Below are positions 1 through 8,914 of a DNA stretch of 25,929 nucleotides, in pieces. The DNA comes from SPJN01 sp965229935 (GTDB taxonomy: Bacteria > Pseudomonadota > Alphaproteobacteria > SPJN01). The translations under genes and the position numbers were made by a program. The notes beneath the pieces were generated by a model. That model made no database searches, was not told the DNA's origin, and saw nothing but the letters and a program-made list of their open reading frames with translations. The stretch spans positions 1-25,929 of the forward strand of contig CBDDKB010000001.1 in assembly GCA_965229935.1 (NCBI GenBank), read 5' to 3'. Position 1 is the stretch's first letter, and every line of letters starts with the position of its first letter.

Positions 1-691
1 CTGGAAGGCAAGTACAAAGACAAGCTGCCCCTGTTCGACATCAAGAAAATGGCCAAGCTGCGCCAGACAATCTATGACGATTTGCACGCCGAAAAGGATG
101 ACACAAGCTTCCCCATGAAGCCGCAGAAAATCCTGTGCGACGTGCGCGACTATCTTGGCCCGGATGATATTCTGCTGTCAGATGTTGGGCGCGCATAAGA
201 TGTGGATTTCGCGCTACTACCAGTGTGACACCCCAAATACCTGCCTGATCTCGAACGGCTTCTGCACGATGGGCTTTGCCCTTCCCGGTGCTATGGGGGC
301 CAAGATTGCCCATCCTGATCGCAAAGTAATGGCGATTTCGGGTGACGCAGGCTTTCTGATGAATGTGCAGGATATTGAAACTGCTGTCCGCTATGGCATC
401 AATTTCGTATGTATTGTATGGGCCGACGAAGAATATGGCCTGATCAAATGGAAACAGCAGGCAGCCTTTGACGGCGATCATTCAGAATTGGCATTTAACA
501 ATCCTGATTTTGAGATGCTGGCCAAATCATTTGGCGCCTGGGGCAAGAATGTCTCAAGCCCGGATGAACTGGTTGCTGCAATCGACGAAGGCTTCAAACA
601 GCGCGGCCCCGCCATCATCGGCGTGCCGGTTGATTATGCTGAAAACATGAAGCTGACCAAACGTCTGGGCGATTTGGACCATCACTTCTAG
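1..691 (+). pseudogene. Acetolactate synthase-like ThDP enzyme, 3' part, frameshifted
   Basis: This is the C-terminal part of a thiamine-diphosphate enzyme of the acetolactate synthase large-subunit family, which condenses two pyruvates to acetolactate. The 5' end lies outside the window. Frame 1 reads a family-like sequence up to ...DDILLSDVG and then meets TAA at 193-195. The homologous sequence continues in frame 2 as GAHKMWISRYYQC through the ThDP-binding stretch (SGDAGFLMNVQDIETA, then WADEEYGLIKWKQ) to HHF and the TAG at 689-691. Removing one G from the GGG at 187-189 restores DVGAHKMW, so this is a single-base insertion. It may be a real inactivating mutation or a sequencing or assembly error. 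An internal TTG at 155 opens the downstream frame but would give a headless protein. The cofactor motif has GDA where many relatives have GDG. The exact substrate is uncertain, since other ThDP enzymes of this fold exist. An intrinsic terminator follows. Confidence 0.8.
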
Positions 692-737
692 ACAATTGGT
701 TCATAAGGCTTTTGTTCGCCTGCCGACAAATGGTAAG

Positions 738-772
738 ACGGTCGTATGACATTCATACGGCCGTTTTCTTTT
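738..772 (+). terminator. Intrinsic terminator after the acetolactate synthase-like gene
   Basis: An 11-bp stem (738-748 with 754-764, one G-U wobble) closes a 5-nt loop and is followed by TTTCTTTT. It separates the broken acetolactate synthase gene from the CoA-transferase. Confidence 0.85.
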
Positions 773-790
773 CAACTGCCGACATATGTG

Positions 791-796
791 TAGGAG
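791..796 (+). promoter_or_regulatory. Ribosome binding site that fixes the CoA-transferase start
   Basis: TAGGAG lies 7 nt before the ATG at 804. An in-frame ATG at 786 sits upstream of this site and has no such motif, so 804 is the preferred start. Confidence 0.7.
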
Positions 797-803
797 CGCG
801 TTT

Positions 804-1970
804 ATGAGCCAAGGATTGCTGCAGGGGATCACCGTCATTGACCTGACCCGCGTGCTGGCTGGCCCTTATTGCACCATGTTGATGGCTGAACTCGGTGCCG
901 ACATTATCAAGATCGAACGACCTGAAATCGGCGACGATTCTCGTGCCATTGGCCCGTTTCTTGCAGATCGCTCGGCCTACTTCATGTCGCTAAATAGGGG
1001 CAAAAAGTCTATCGCCCTTGATCTCAAAAACCCCGATGACAAGGCTGTTCTGCTGCGCATGTTGGCCCATGCCGATGTGTTGGTGGAAAATTATCGCCCC
1101 GGCACCATGCAAAAGCTGGGGCTTGATTGGGATTTTTTACGCCGTGAGTTCCCGCAGTTGATCATCGCCAGCGTTTCTGGGTTTGGCCAAACCGGTCCTT
1201 ATACGGACAAACCTGCCTATGACATGGTTGTGCAGGCCATGGGTGGGATTATGAGTGTAACGGGCGAAGATGGCGGCAACCCTGTGCGCGTCGGCAGCTC
1301 AATCGGCGATATTGTTGCAGGCATGTTTACAGCCGTTGGCGTGAATGCCGCCCTATACCGTCGCAGTCAAACCGGGCATGGCGAACGAATAGATGTCGCG
1401 ATGCTGGATAGTCAGGTCGCCATTTTGGAAAACGGTATTGCGCGCTATGCCGCGCTTGGGACTGTGCCTGGCCCCATTGGCACACGGCACCCGTCTATCG
1501 CACCATTTCAGGCGTTTCAGGCCAAGGACGGCCATGTCATCATCGCAGCAGGCAATGACAAGCTGTTTGCAACCTTATGCAAAACACTGGACCTGAACGA
1601 GCTTCCGACCGACCCCCGCTTCAATTCAAACGGCAAGCGGGTTGATCATGTGTTAGAATTACAGGACCTGATGGAAGAAAAGCTGACGGCCAAAACCGTT
1701 CAGGAATGGATTGCCATTTTGGAAGGTGTCGGCATCCCCACAGGCCCCATCAATCAAGTCGATCAGGTTTTGGCAGACCCGCAGGTGCTGGCCCGCAATA
1801 TGGTCGTAACGGCACCTGAAAAAACCATTGGCGAGTTGAAAATGGCAGGAAACCCGATCAAAGTTGACGGTGTAGATGACCCAACCATCCGCCGCCCCGC
1901 CCCACTATTGGATGCTGATCGAGATGAGATTATGAATTGGCTTGAAAAATGTGAGGAAGGTGTGGCCTAA
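804..1970 (+). CDS. CaiB/BaiF (class III) CoA-transferase
   Basis: This gene encodes a 388-residue cytoplasmic class III CoA-transferase, which moves CoA between carboxylic acids. The N-terminus (GITVIDLTRVLAGPYCTMLM, then GADIIKIE) is the family's Rossmann-type start. NRGKKSIALDLK at about residues 64-75 and YRPGTMQKLGL at 97-107 are typical. Asp169 in VGSSIGDIVAG aligns with the catalytic Asp of formyl-CoA transferase. The length matches the family norm of about 390-430. The donor and acceptor acids cannot be read from the sequence, because carnitine, oxalate, mesaconate and succinate enzymes share these motifs. The start at 804 is chosen for its Shine-Dalgarno site. The stop TAA abuts the ATG of the ClC gene with no spacer, so the two are probably co-transcribed, although no functional link is evident. 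Confidence 0.9.
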   Translation: MSQGLLQGITVIDLTRVLAGPYCTMLMAELGADIIKIERPEIGDDSRAIGPFLADRSAYFMSLNRGKKSIALDLKNPDDKAVLLRMLAHADVLVENYRPGTMQKLGLDWDFLRREFPQLIIASVSGFGQTGPYTDKPAYDMVVQAMGGIMSVTGEDGGNPVRVGSSIGDIVAGMFTAVGVNAALYRRSQTGHGERIDVAMLDSQVAILENGIARYAALGTVPGPIGTRHPSIAPFQAFQAKDGHVIIAAGNDKLFATLCKTLDLNELPTDPRFNSNGKRVDHVLELQDLMEEKLTAKTVQEWIAILEGVGIPTGPINQVDQVLADPQVLARNMVVTAPEKTIGELKMAGNPIKVDGVDDPTIRRPAPLLDADRDEIMNWLEKCEEGVA

Positions 1971-3749
1971 ATGTCTGACCTTGGCGACGACACAAAGCTT
2001 CTGGTCATTCAGGCCGCTAAGGATTTGCGGGCGGCCCTGCGGCCACAACAATTCAAGCTTGCTTTCTTTGCCATCATTGTTGGCGCCATGTCATCTTATG
2101 CCGCCATCGGCTTCCGTCTTTGGGTTGAAGGCACACAGTTTCTCAGTTTCGGCATTGGCGGCGAACGTCTGATCGATCATGTACAAACCCTGCCCGCATG
2201 GCAGGTGGTTGGCATCCCCACCCTTGGCGGTGTTGTCATTGCCCTATTGCTTTATTTGTTCAGGCGTCCAGATTATCGCGCCCATGGCGTACAGGACGTA
2301 ATCTCTCATGCTGCCCATGCCGGGGGTCGGCTATCGTTTAAGGATGGTTGGCAAAGCGCGTTGATCAATGCCACAAGCCTTGGGTTTGGTGCCTCAGCCG
2401 GGCGTGAAGGCCCGGTGGTTCACCTCGGTGCCAGCCTGTCTGGGTGGCTGTCGGCAAAGCTTGACCTTGACCCCGCTGCGGGCCGCAGCCTTTTGGGCGC
2501 AGGGGTTGCTGCTGCTGTCGCCGCCTCATTCAATGCACCGATCGCGGGGGCATTGTTCGCACTTGAGGTTGTGCTTGGCCATTATTCCTTACGTGCCTTT
2601 GCGCCGATCACCATCGCAGCCGTTACAGGAACGCTCATCACCCGCATACATCTTGGCGGCAATCCCGCCTTTATCATTCCTGATTATGCGGTGATGTATT
2701 TCGGTGAATATCCCCTGTTTATTCTGCTTGGCATCCTATCTGGATTGATGGCAACAGCCTTTATGCGCGGCACGAAATATCTGCAGGACGAGGTGGAACG
2801 GTTGCCCCTGCCCCCCTATGCCCTGCCTATTATTGGCGGGCTGCTGTTGGGCATCGTCGCATTGTTCTTGCCGCATGTTCTGGGCGTGGGCTATGACGCC
2901 ACCGACCGCGCCCTAAAAGGTGAGCTATCGCTTGGCATCTTATTGGCGCTAGTTCTGGCGAAGCCGATTATGACCGGGGTGACACTTGCGACACGATTTG
3001 GTGGCGGTGTCTTTTCCCCGTCGCTCTTCATGGGGGCAATGCTCGGCGGTGCTTTCGGCATGATCGCAACCCAGTTCCTGCCTGACCTTGCCAATGCCAA
3101 CGGCCTGTTTGCCATTGTTGGCATGGGGGCTGTTGCCGCAGCTGTTTTAGGCGCGCCGATTTCAACCATCCTGATTGTGTTTGAGCTGACGGGCGATTAC
3201 CAAATTGCCACCGCCCTGATGGTGGCGGTCGTCTTTTCATCAATCGTAACCCAGTCACTATTAGGGCGCAGTTTCTTTACTATGCAATTGGCGCGCAAGG
3301 GCCTTGATCTAGAGGGCGGCTTTGCCCGCAAACTGGCCCGGACTGAAATGGTCATGTCACAGATCAGGGATGACGTCCCCTCAATTCCCGGCAACCTAAC
3401 CGGCGAGGAACTGACCACCAGCATGCTGGAACTCGACAGCAATGCCGCAACTGTTGTTGATCAAGACAAACAACCCATCGGCATCCTGACCTATCGCACT
3501 ATCCGGCACATCACACTGCGTGATGAGGGGGAGGCCAGCGCCGCCGAATTGGCAGACGAAGTACCCATCCTCAAGCCAAATGACACTTTGGAACGCGCCA
3601 TCGCCGTTATGCGGGCGGGCAATCACATATTCCTGCCTGTTGCCGACAAAACAGGCTATCTGGGCGTTTGCTTTGCCCGCAACGCTTTGGACGCCTATGC
3701 CGCCGCCCTGATCGCAGCGGAGGAGGAAGCCGCAGGCGAACGGGGCTGA
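1971..3749 (+). CDS. ClC-family chloride channel/antiporter with two CBS domains
   Basis: This is a 592-residue inner-membrane protein of the ClC family, which conducts chloride or exchanges it for protons. Residues about 28-440 hold the hydrophobic core. GREGP at 144-148 carries the gating glutamate E146, and GGVFSP at 345-350 is the GxFxP chloride-site motif. FELTGDYQ at 404-411 is also typical. The first selectivity motif, GSGIP, is changed to HGVQD near 105-109. The position of the chloride-coordinating tyrosine (Y445 in the E. coli protein) appears to be Phe (about F436, in GRSFFTMQL). Two CBS repeats follow at about 461-515 and 525-580; in relatives they bind nucleotides and tune gating. 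E146 favours an H+/Cl- antiporter, but this is inferred. Translation is probably coupled to the preceding gene (TAA immediately followed by ATG, with GAGGAAGG upstream). Confidence 0.93.
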   Translation: MSDLGDDTKLLVIQAAKDLRAALRPQQFKLAFFAIIVGAMSSYAAIGFRLWVEGTQFLSFGIGGERLIDHVQTLPAWQVVGIPTLGGVVIALLLYLFRRPDYRAHGVQDVISHAAHAGGRLSFKDGWQSALINATSLGFGASAGREGPVVHLGASLSGWLSAKLDLDPAAGRSLLGAGVAAAVAASFNAPIAGALFALEVVLGHYSLRAFAPITIAAVTGTLITRIHLGGNPAFIIPDYAVMYFGEYPLFILLGILSGLMATAFMRGTKYLQDEVERLPLPPYALPIIGGLLLGIVALFLPHVLGVGYDATDRALKGELSLGILLALVLAKPIMTGVTLATRFGGGVFSPSLFMGAMLGGAFGMIATQFLPDLANANGLFAIVGMGAVAAAVLGAPISTILIVFELTGDYQIATALMVAVVFSSIVTQSLLGRSFFTMQLARKGLDLEGGFARKLARTEMVMSQIRDDVPSIPGNLTGEELTTSMLELDSNAATVVDQDKQPIGILTYRTIRHITLRDEGEASAAELADEVPILKPNDTLERAIAVMRAGNHIFLPVADKTGYLGVCFARNALDAYAAALIAAEEEAAGERG

Positions 3750-3812
3750 GACGAGTAGCCTTCCCGCCCCACCCCCGTTATGATGCCTTCTCGATTCGCC
3801 GGAAGAGTATTT

Positions 3813-6188
3813 ATGTCGATTGACGATCCGTTTGAGCTTGATGACATGCCACCCCTGACTACTAGTCAGCGGGCGCAAGCCGCCATGCAAAATCAAGCAC
3901 GGCCGGCACAGGAAGCTACGCCCTGGCTTGATGGACTGAACGACGCCCAACGCGAAGCGATCGAACGCACCGAAGGCCCTCTTTTGGTACTAGCGGGTGC
4001 GGGCACAGGCAAAACCCGTGTGCTGACAAGTCGGTTGGCTCACATTCTGTCACGAGGGCTCGCCTACCCCAGTCAGATCCTGTGCGTTACCTTTACGAAC
4101 AAGGCCGCCCGCGAAATGCGCGAACGGGTGGAGGCTGTGGTCGGGGGTGAGGTTGAAGGCCTGCCATGGCTTGGCACATTTCACGCGGTCGCCAACAAGA
4201 TGCTGCGCCGCTATGCCGAACTTGTCGGCCTGAAAAATCCGTTCACAATTTTGGACACGGACGATCAGCTACGCATCCTAAAACAATTGCTGGAGGCAGA
4301 TGGCATCGACACAAAAAGATGGCCGCCCCGTATGCTGGCCAGCCAGATTGATGGCTGGAAAAATCGTGGTCTTGGGCCTGATCGCGTCCCGGGGGATGAA
4401 GGCTATCAATTCGCCAATGGGCGCGGCATTGACCTTTATGCTGCTTATCAAGCTCGATTGAAAGAACTGAACGCCGTTGATTTCGGTGATTTATTGCTCT
4501 TATCGCTCGACCTATTTCGCGACCACCCCGATGTCCTACAGGAGTATCAGCGCAAATTCCGCTATATCATGGTCGACGAGTATCAAGACACCAACATGGC
4601 CCAATATATGTGGCTGCGATTATTGGCGCAGAGCCACAAGAACATTTGTTGCGTTGGGGATGAGGATCAATCCATCTATGGATGGCGCGGGGCAGAGATT
4701 GGCAACATCCTACGCTTTGAAAAAGACTTCGAAGGTGCCCACATTGTCAGGCTGGAACGGAACTATCGCTCCACCTCGCACATTCTTGGCGCGGCTTCTG
4801 GCCTGATTGCAACCAATGCCAGCCGTTTGGGCAAAACACTTTATACTGAGGATAATGAAGGCGACCCGATTGCCGTTCAGGGCACATGGGATGGCGAGGA
4901 AGAGGCACGCCTGATCGGTGAACAGGTCGAAGACTTCCAACGCGAAGGCCACAGCCTTGATCAAATGGCAGTGCTGGTTCGTGCGGGCTTTCAAACCCGC
5001 GCCTTTGAAGATCGCTTTTTGACCTTGGGCCTCAATTACCGGGTTATTGGCGGCGCGAAATTCTATGAACGGCAGGAAATTCGCGATGCCCTTGCCTATT
5101 TGCGGGTGGTCAACCAACCTGCCGACGATCTGGCCTTTGAACGTATCATTAACAAGCCTCGTCGCGGGATCGGGCAAAAGACCCTGCAAAGCCTCTATGC
5201 GACGGCACGGGCAAAGCAAATCCCGCTAACGGGCGCAGTCTATGCCATGCTGGATGATAATCTGCTGAAGGGAAAGGCCCGCACATCGCTTAGCGAATTG
5301 ATGGCAGACCTTGAACGATGGCGCAGCATGGCCCGCAGCGACAGTCATATTCTGCTGACCGAAACCATTTTGGATGAATCTGGCTACACAAAAATGTGGC
5401 AGAACGACAAGTCCCCTGACGCGCCGGGGCGGCTGGAAAATTTGGTCGAGCTTGTGGATGCCATGGATCAGTTTGAAAACCTGCAAGGGTTCTTGGAACA
5501 TGTTGCCTTGGTGATGGACAATGAAGATGCAGATGATGGCGAGAAAATCAGCCTCATGACGCTTCATGCTGCCAAGGGGCTTGAATTCGATATTGTCTTC
5601 CTGCCCGGTTGGGAAGAAGGGCTATTCCCCTCTCAGCGCAGCATGGACGAGAACGGCACCGCCGGATTGGAAGAAGAACGCCGCCTTGCCTATGTCGGCA
5701 TAACACGGGCACGTAAACACGCGATGATTTGCTTTGCCGCAAACCGCTTTGTGCATGGCCAATGGATTTCTGCGATCCCATCGCGCTTTATTGATGAGAT
5801 TCCGCCCGATCATGTCGAAGTCAGGGCCGCCGATGGCACATTCGGACAGGGCGAAATGATGCCCCCCAGCTTTGCTGGTGCAGACAAACGCGGCTTTGAC
5901 AGTGCCTATGAAACCCCCGGGTGGCAGCGGGCGCGGCGACATCAGGAATGGGACAGTACCGCAACGACGGACAACACACGCCTGCCCCGCAGCAGCGGGC
6001 CGAACGAAGTTACCCGGCTGACCGTTTCAGAAAATGACAGCGACACGAATTATGAACTCGGCGCCCGCGTCTTTCATCAAAAATTCGGCTATGGCCGCAT
6101 CAAATTGATTGAAGGCAATAAACTAACCATCGCCTTTGACAAGGCGGGTACGAAAAAGGTCATTGACCGCTTTGTGGAGCCTGCCTGA
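3813..6188 (+). CDS. uvrD: ATP-dependent DNA helicase UvrD/PcrA (superfamily 1A)
   Basis: This gene encodes a 791-residue 3'-5' DNA helicase acting in nucleotide excision repair, mismatch repair and removal of recombination intermediates. All SF1A motifs are present in order: the Q motif LNDAQREAI near 42-50, Walker A AGAGTGKT at 61-68, motif II VDEYQDTN from about 254, motif III GDEDQSIYGWRG, motif IV RNYRS, motif V LHAAKGLEFD and motif VI RRLAYVGITRARK near 620-635. The last 50 or so residues (ARVFHQKFGYGRI onward) form the Tudor-like end known from UvrD/PcrA. The ATG at 3813 is chosen because GGAAGAG lies 6-7 nt upstream; an ATG at 3780 would add 11 residues without a good site. The stop overlaps the prmA start by one base, so the two are translationally coupled. 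Confidence 0.96.
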   Translation: MSIDDPFELDDMPPLTTSQRAQAAMQNQARPAQEATPWLDGLNDAQREAIERTEGPLLVLAGAGTGKTRVLTSRLAHILSRGLAYPSQILCVTFTNKAAREMRERVEAVVGGEVEGLPWLGTFHAVANKMLRRYAELVGLKNPFTILDTDDQLRILKQLLEADGIDTKRWPPRMLASQIDGWKNRGLGPDRVPGDEGYQFANGRGIDLYAAYQARLKELNAVDFGDLLLLSLDLFRDHPDVLQEYQRKFRYIMVDEYQDTNMAQYMWLRLLAQSHKNICCVGDEDQSIYGWRGAEIGNILRFEKDFEGAHIVRLERNYRSTSHILGAASGLIATNASRLGKTLYTEDNEGDPIAVQGTWDGEEEARLIGEQVEDFQREGHSLDQMAVLVRAGFQTRAFEDRFLTLGLNYRVIGGAKFYERQEIRDALAYLRVVNQPADDLAFERIINKPRRGIGQKTLQSLYATARAKQIPLTGAVYAMLDDNLLKGKARTSLSELMADLERWRSMARSDSHILLTETILDESGYTKMWQNDKSPDAPGRLENLVELVDAMDQFENLQGFLEHVALVMDNEDADDGEKISLMTLHAAKGLEFDIVFLPGWEEGLFPSQRSMDENGTAGLEEERRLAYVGITRARKHAMICFAANRFVHGQWISAIPSRFIDEIPPDHVEVRAADGTFGQGEMMPPSFAGADKRGFDSAYETPGWQRARRHQEWDSTATTDNTRLPRSSGPNEVTRLTVSENDSDTNYELGARVFHQKFGYGRIKLIEGNKLTIAFDKAGTKKVIDRFVEPA

Positions 6189-7087
6189 TGTCATCCGAAA
6201 GCCCCACCCCCGAAAGCTATAAACTCAGCCTGTTTTGCGCCCAGGATGAGCGCACCCATTACGAAGAACAGGTGGAGGATATGTTGGCCCCCTTTGCCAT
6301 GGCAAGTTTTGAGGCCCAGCCCGATGGTACCATTTGGCGGATCGAAGCATGGTTTCACGACAAGCCTGACGACGCATTGTGCACGGCCTTGTTCGCAAAA
6401 CAGGGCTGGACCATTGAACCTGTCATGCCGGAAAACTGGGTTGCGCGCAGCCTTCGCCCGCTTGATCCTATTATATCTGGGCGCTTCTATGTCTATGGCA
6501 GCCATGATGATGACACCCCGCCCCCGCTTGATAAAATCAGTTTACGTATTGATGCTGGGTTGGCTTTTGGCACTGGCCACCATGGCACGACCGCAGGCTG
6601 TCTTGACGCGCTATCGGGTCTAAAACGACAGATCGCCCCGCAGCACATTCTTGATTTGGGTTGCGGCACAGGATTACTGGGATTTGGCGCGGCGCGACTT
6701 TGGCCGGCCGCAAAGGTCACGCTTTCTGATATTGACCAAGACGCCACCGCCTTCACGCGGCGTGCGGCAAGAGACAATGGCTTTGCCAACAGCAGCGCCA
6801 TGTCAATCGTGACGGCGCCGGGATTGCGCCACCCTACCCTTGCACAGGCCGCGCCGTTTGATCTGGTCATTGCCAATATTCTGGCTGCACCATTGGTGCG
6901 CATGGCCCCAACGATCAGCCAGGCGCTGACACGATCAACCAATGCCAGACTGGTTCTGTCGGGCTTGCTAAACCATCAGGAACAGATGATCCTATCCGCC
7001 TATCGCAATCATGGCCTGACTTTAGTCCGCCGGATCAGGCGCGGTGAATGGTCAACTCTTGTTTTGGGCTTTGCACGGATTACATAA
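6188..7087 (+). CDS. prmA: Ribosomal protein L11 methyltransferase
   Basis: PrmA is a 299-residue S-adenosylmethionine-dependent enzyme that methylates lysines and the N-terminus of ribosomal protein L11. Residues 1-120 form the substrate-recognition part. The catalytic domain carries AFGTGHHGTT at 126-135 and SAM motif I LDLGCGTGLLG at 155-165. It also has the acidic motif II residue D181 and the PrmA-specific IANILA at 228-233. The length agrees with the family. Its ATG at 6188 shares one base with the uvrD stop, and the aminopeptidase starts 5 nt after its own stop. uvrD, prmA and the aminopeptidase therefore look like one transcript. Confidence 0.95.
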   Translation: MSSESPTPESYKLSLFCAQDERTHYEEQVEDMLAPFAMASFEAQPDGTIWRIEAWFHDKPDDALCTALFAKQGWTIEPVMPENWVARSLRPLDPIISGRFYVYGSHDDDTPPPLDKISLRIDAGLAFGTGHHGTTAGCLDALSGLKRQIAPQHILDLGCGTGLLGFGAARLWPAAKVTLSDIDQDATAFTRRAARDNGFANSSAMSIVTAPGLRHPTLAQAAPFDLVIANILAAPLVRMAPTISQALTRSTNARLVLSGLLNHQEQMILSAYRNHGLTLVRRIRRGEWSTLVLGFARIT

Positions 7088-7092
7088 ACGTT

Positions 7093-8910
7093 ATGACCAG
7101 CGAATATGACATCAGGCCAGCTAATCCGCAAATCGCAGCAGAACGATTAAGTGCGCTGCGCACGGCAATGGCGCGGCAGGGATTGGACGGGTTTATCGTC
7201 CCCCATGCGGACGAATATCAAAACGAATATGTCCCGCCCCACGGCATGCGCCTTTGCTGGCTGACGGGCTTTACAGGCTCTGCCGGGATGGCCGTTGTCG
7301 GCCAGTCGCGTGCGGGTATCTTTGTCGATAGCCGGTACACAAGTCAGGGTCGCCAGCAAGTTGATGGCACCTATTTTGATTATCTTGATTACACAGGCGC
7401 CGCACTTAAATCCTATTTGGACGAGGCGTTGGGCAAGGGCGCGCAGTTGGGCTTTGACCCACGCCTGCATACGATTGCGGAAGTGCGCGGGCTAGTTAAG
7501 GATTGCGAGGCGCTGGGCATTTCTTTAACCGCCATTGCCGACAACCCCCTTGATCTGGTTTGGGATGATCAGCCTGACGAACCATTGTCAGACGCAATAC
7601 CCCATGACATTGCCTTTGCCGGCGAAAGCAGTGACTCTAAACGTCTACGCATCGGCGCAATCATCAGCGGTCATGGTGCGGATGCCGCCTTGCTGACCGC
7701 GCCAGATTCCATTGCTTGGTTACTGAATATTCGCGGCAATGACGTTGCCTGTTGCCCGCTGACATTATCAACGGCACTGCTGCACAAGGACGGCACGGTC
7801 GATCTATTCATTGATCATCGGAAACTAACGGACGAAACACGCAACCATTTGGGCAATCAAGTGGCCTGTCATGACCCGGAAGATTTTTCAGATGGGCTAG
7901 GCAAACTTAACGGACAGACCGTGTTGATTGACCCTACGCTCGCATCGCAGTTTCACAGAAGCGCGGTTGAAAAGGCGGGCGCAAAAACCGTTTTGCTTGA
8001 TGACCCTTGCCAGCACCCTAAAGGAACCAAAAACGCGGTCGAGGTTGCAGGGGCACGCAAGGCCCACAGGATCGACGCTGTACCATTGATCCGCTATTTG
8101 CGCTGGATGAAAACAGAGGCCGCCGCCGCAGGCGCAACCGAATGGACTGCGGCGCAATATTTGACGAGCTTGCGGCGGGAACATAGCGGTCTGCGCGACC
8201 TGTCCTTCCCCGTTATTTCTGGTCAGGGGCCCAATGGCGCCCTGCCCCACTATAGTGTGCGGGAGAACAGCGCCCGCCCGATTAGGGAAGGTGAAATTTA
8301 CCTTGTTGATTCAGGTGGTCAATATTTTGAAGGCACAACCGATGTCACCCGCACACTTGCCATCGGCACACCAACCGATGAACAAAAGGACCGTTTTACC
8401 CGTGTGCTAAAGGGCATGATCGCTGTCAGCCTTGCGCGGTTCCCAAAGGGCACAAAGGGTGCCGCCCTTGACCCCATTGCCCGGTATGCGCTTTGGCAGG
8501 CGGGACTAAATTTCGGTCATGGCACAGGCCATGGCGTTGGCGCCTATCTTTCCGTTCATGAGGGGCCCCACGGCATCACACCGGGCCCACGCGGGCAAGT
8601 GCCGTTGGAAGCTGGGATGATCGTCTCCAACGAACCGGGCTATTATAAAGAAGGCCATTACGGCATTCGCATTGAGAACCTGATTGTCGTGACAGAAGAA
8701 AGCGATGTTGAAGGTGGCGACCAACCTATGCTTGGGTTTGAAACACTAACGCTGGCACCCATTGATCGTGATCTAATTGATGTTGCGTTACTGTCAAACG
8801 ACGAACGCGATTGGCTGAACCGCTATCACGCCCGCGTATTGGCCGAAATCGGCCCCGCATTGGACGATGAAACGCGCAACTGGCTAGAAACACAAACCGC
8901 CGCCTTGTAG
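7093..8910 (+). CDS. pepP: Xaa-Pro aminopeptidase, M24B family, long three-domain form
   Basis: This 605-residue metallopeptidase removes an N-terminal residue that precedes proline, acting in the cytoplasm. The pita-bread catalytic domain is C-terminal with all five metal ligands: D406 and D417 (VDSGG and TTDVT), H480 (GTGHGVG), E514 (SNEPGYY) and E528 (RIENL). H476 in FGHGTGH is also conserved. Two creatinase-like N-terminal domains (about 1-165 and 170-330) and a C-terminal tail of about 60 residues resemble the cytosolic aminopeptidase P of eukaryotes and many alphaproteobacteria rather than the 440-residue E. coli PepP. The symbol is used in the general sense. The ATG at 7093 is preferred over the one at 7048, which would overlap prmA by 40 nt. 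The stop lies 4 nt from the ligA stop on the other strand. Confidence 0.93.
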   Translation: MTSEYDIRPANPQIAAERLSALRTAMARQGLDGFIVPHADEYQNEYVPPHGMRLCWLTGFTGSAGMAVVGQSRAGIFVDSRYTSQGRQQVDGTYFDYLDYTGAALKSYLDEALGKGAQLGFDPRLHTIAEVRGLVKDCEALGISLTAIADNPLDLVWDDQPDEPLSDAIPHDIAFAGESSDSKRLRIGAIISGHGADAALLTAPDSIAWLLNIRGNDVACCPLTLSTALLHKDGTVDLFIDHRKLTDETRNHLGNQVACHDPEDFSDGLGKLNGQTVLIDPTLASQFHRSAVEKAGAKTVLLDDPCQHPKGTKNAVEVAGARKAHRIDAVPLIRYLRWMKTEAAAAGATEWTAAQYLTSLRREHSGLRDLSFPVISGQGPNGALPHYSVRENSARPIREGEIYLVDSGGQYFEGTTDVTRTLAIGTPTDEQKDRFTRVLKGMIAVSLARFPKGTKGAALDPIARYALWQAGLNFGHGTGHGVGAYLSVHEGPHGITPGPRGQVPLEAGMIVSNEPGYYKEGHYGIRIENLIVVTEESDVEGGDQPMLGFETLTLAPIDRDLIDVALLSNDERDWLNRYHARVLAEIGPALDDETRNWLETQTAAL

Positions 8911-8914
8911 CGGA

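Noticed and set aside
155..691. An intact small gene starting at TTG 155
   Set aside because: The homologous protein clearly continues upstream in another frame; the TTG is only where the shifted frame happens to open, so this is the tail of a broken gene.
720..788. A 13-bp near-repeat (CTGCCGACAAATG at 720-732, CTGCCGACATATG at 776-788) flanking the terminator, as an insertion scar or attachment site
   Set aside because: It is short, imperfect, contains only the terminator between copies, and no mobile gene is near.
3778..3790. A TATGAT-like -10 box before uvrD
   Set aside because: No -35 box at a suitable distance was found, and the sequence is short enough to occur by chance.
3396..3950. 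A 184-codon open frame on the - strand across the ClC-uvrD junction
   Set aside because: It runs antisense to two well-supported genes, and neither a ribosome site nor a family motif was seen.
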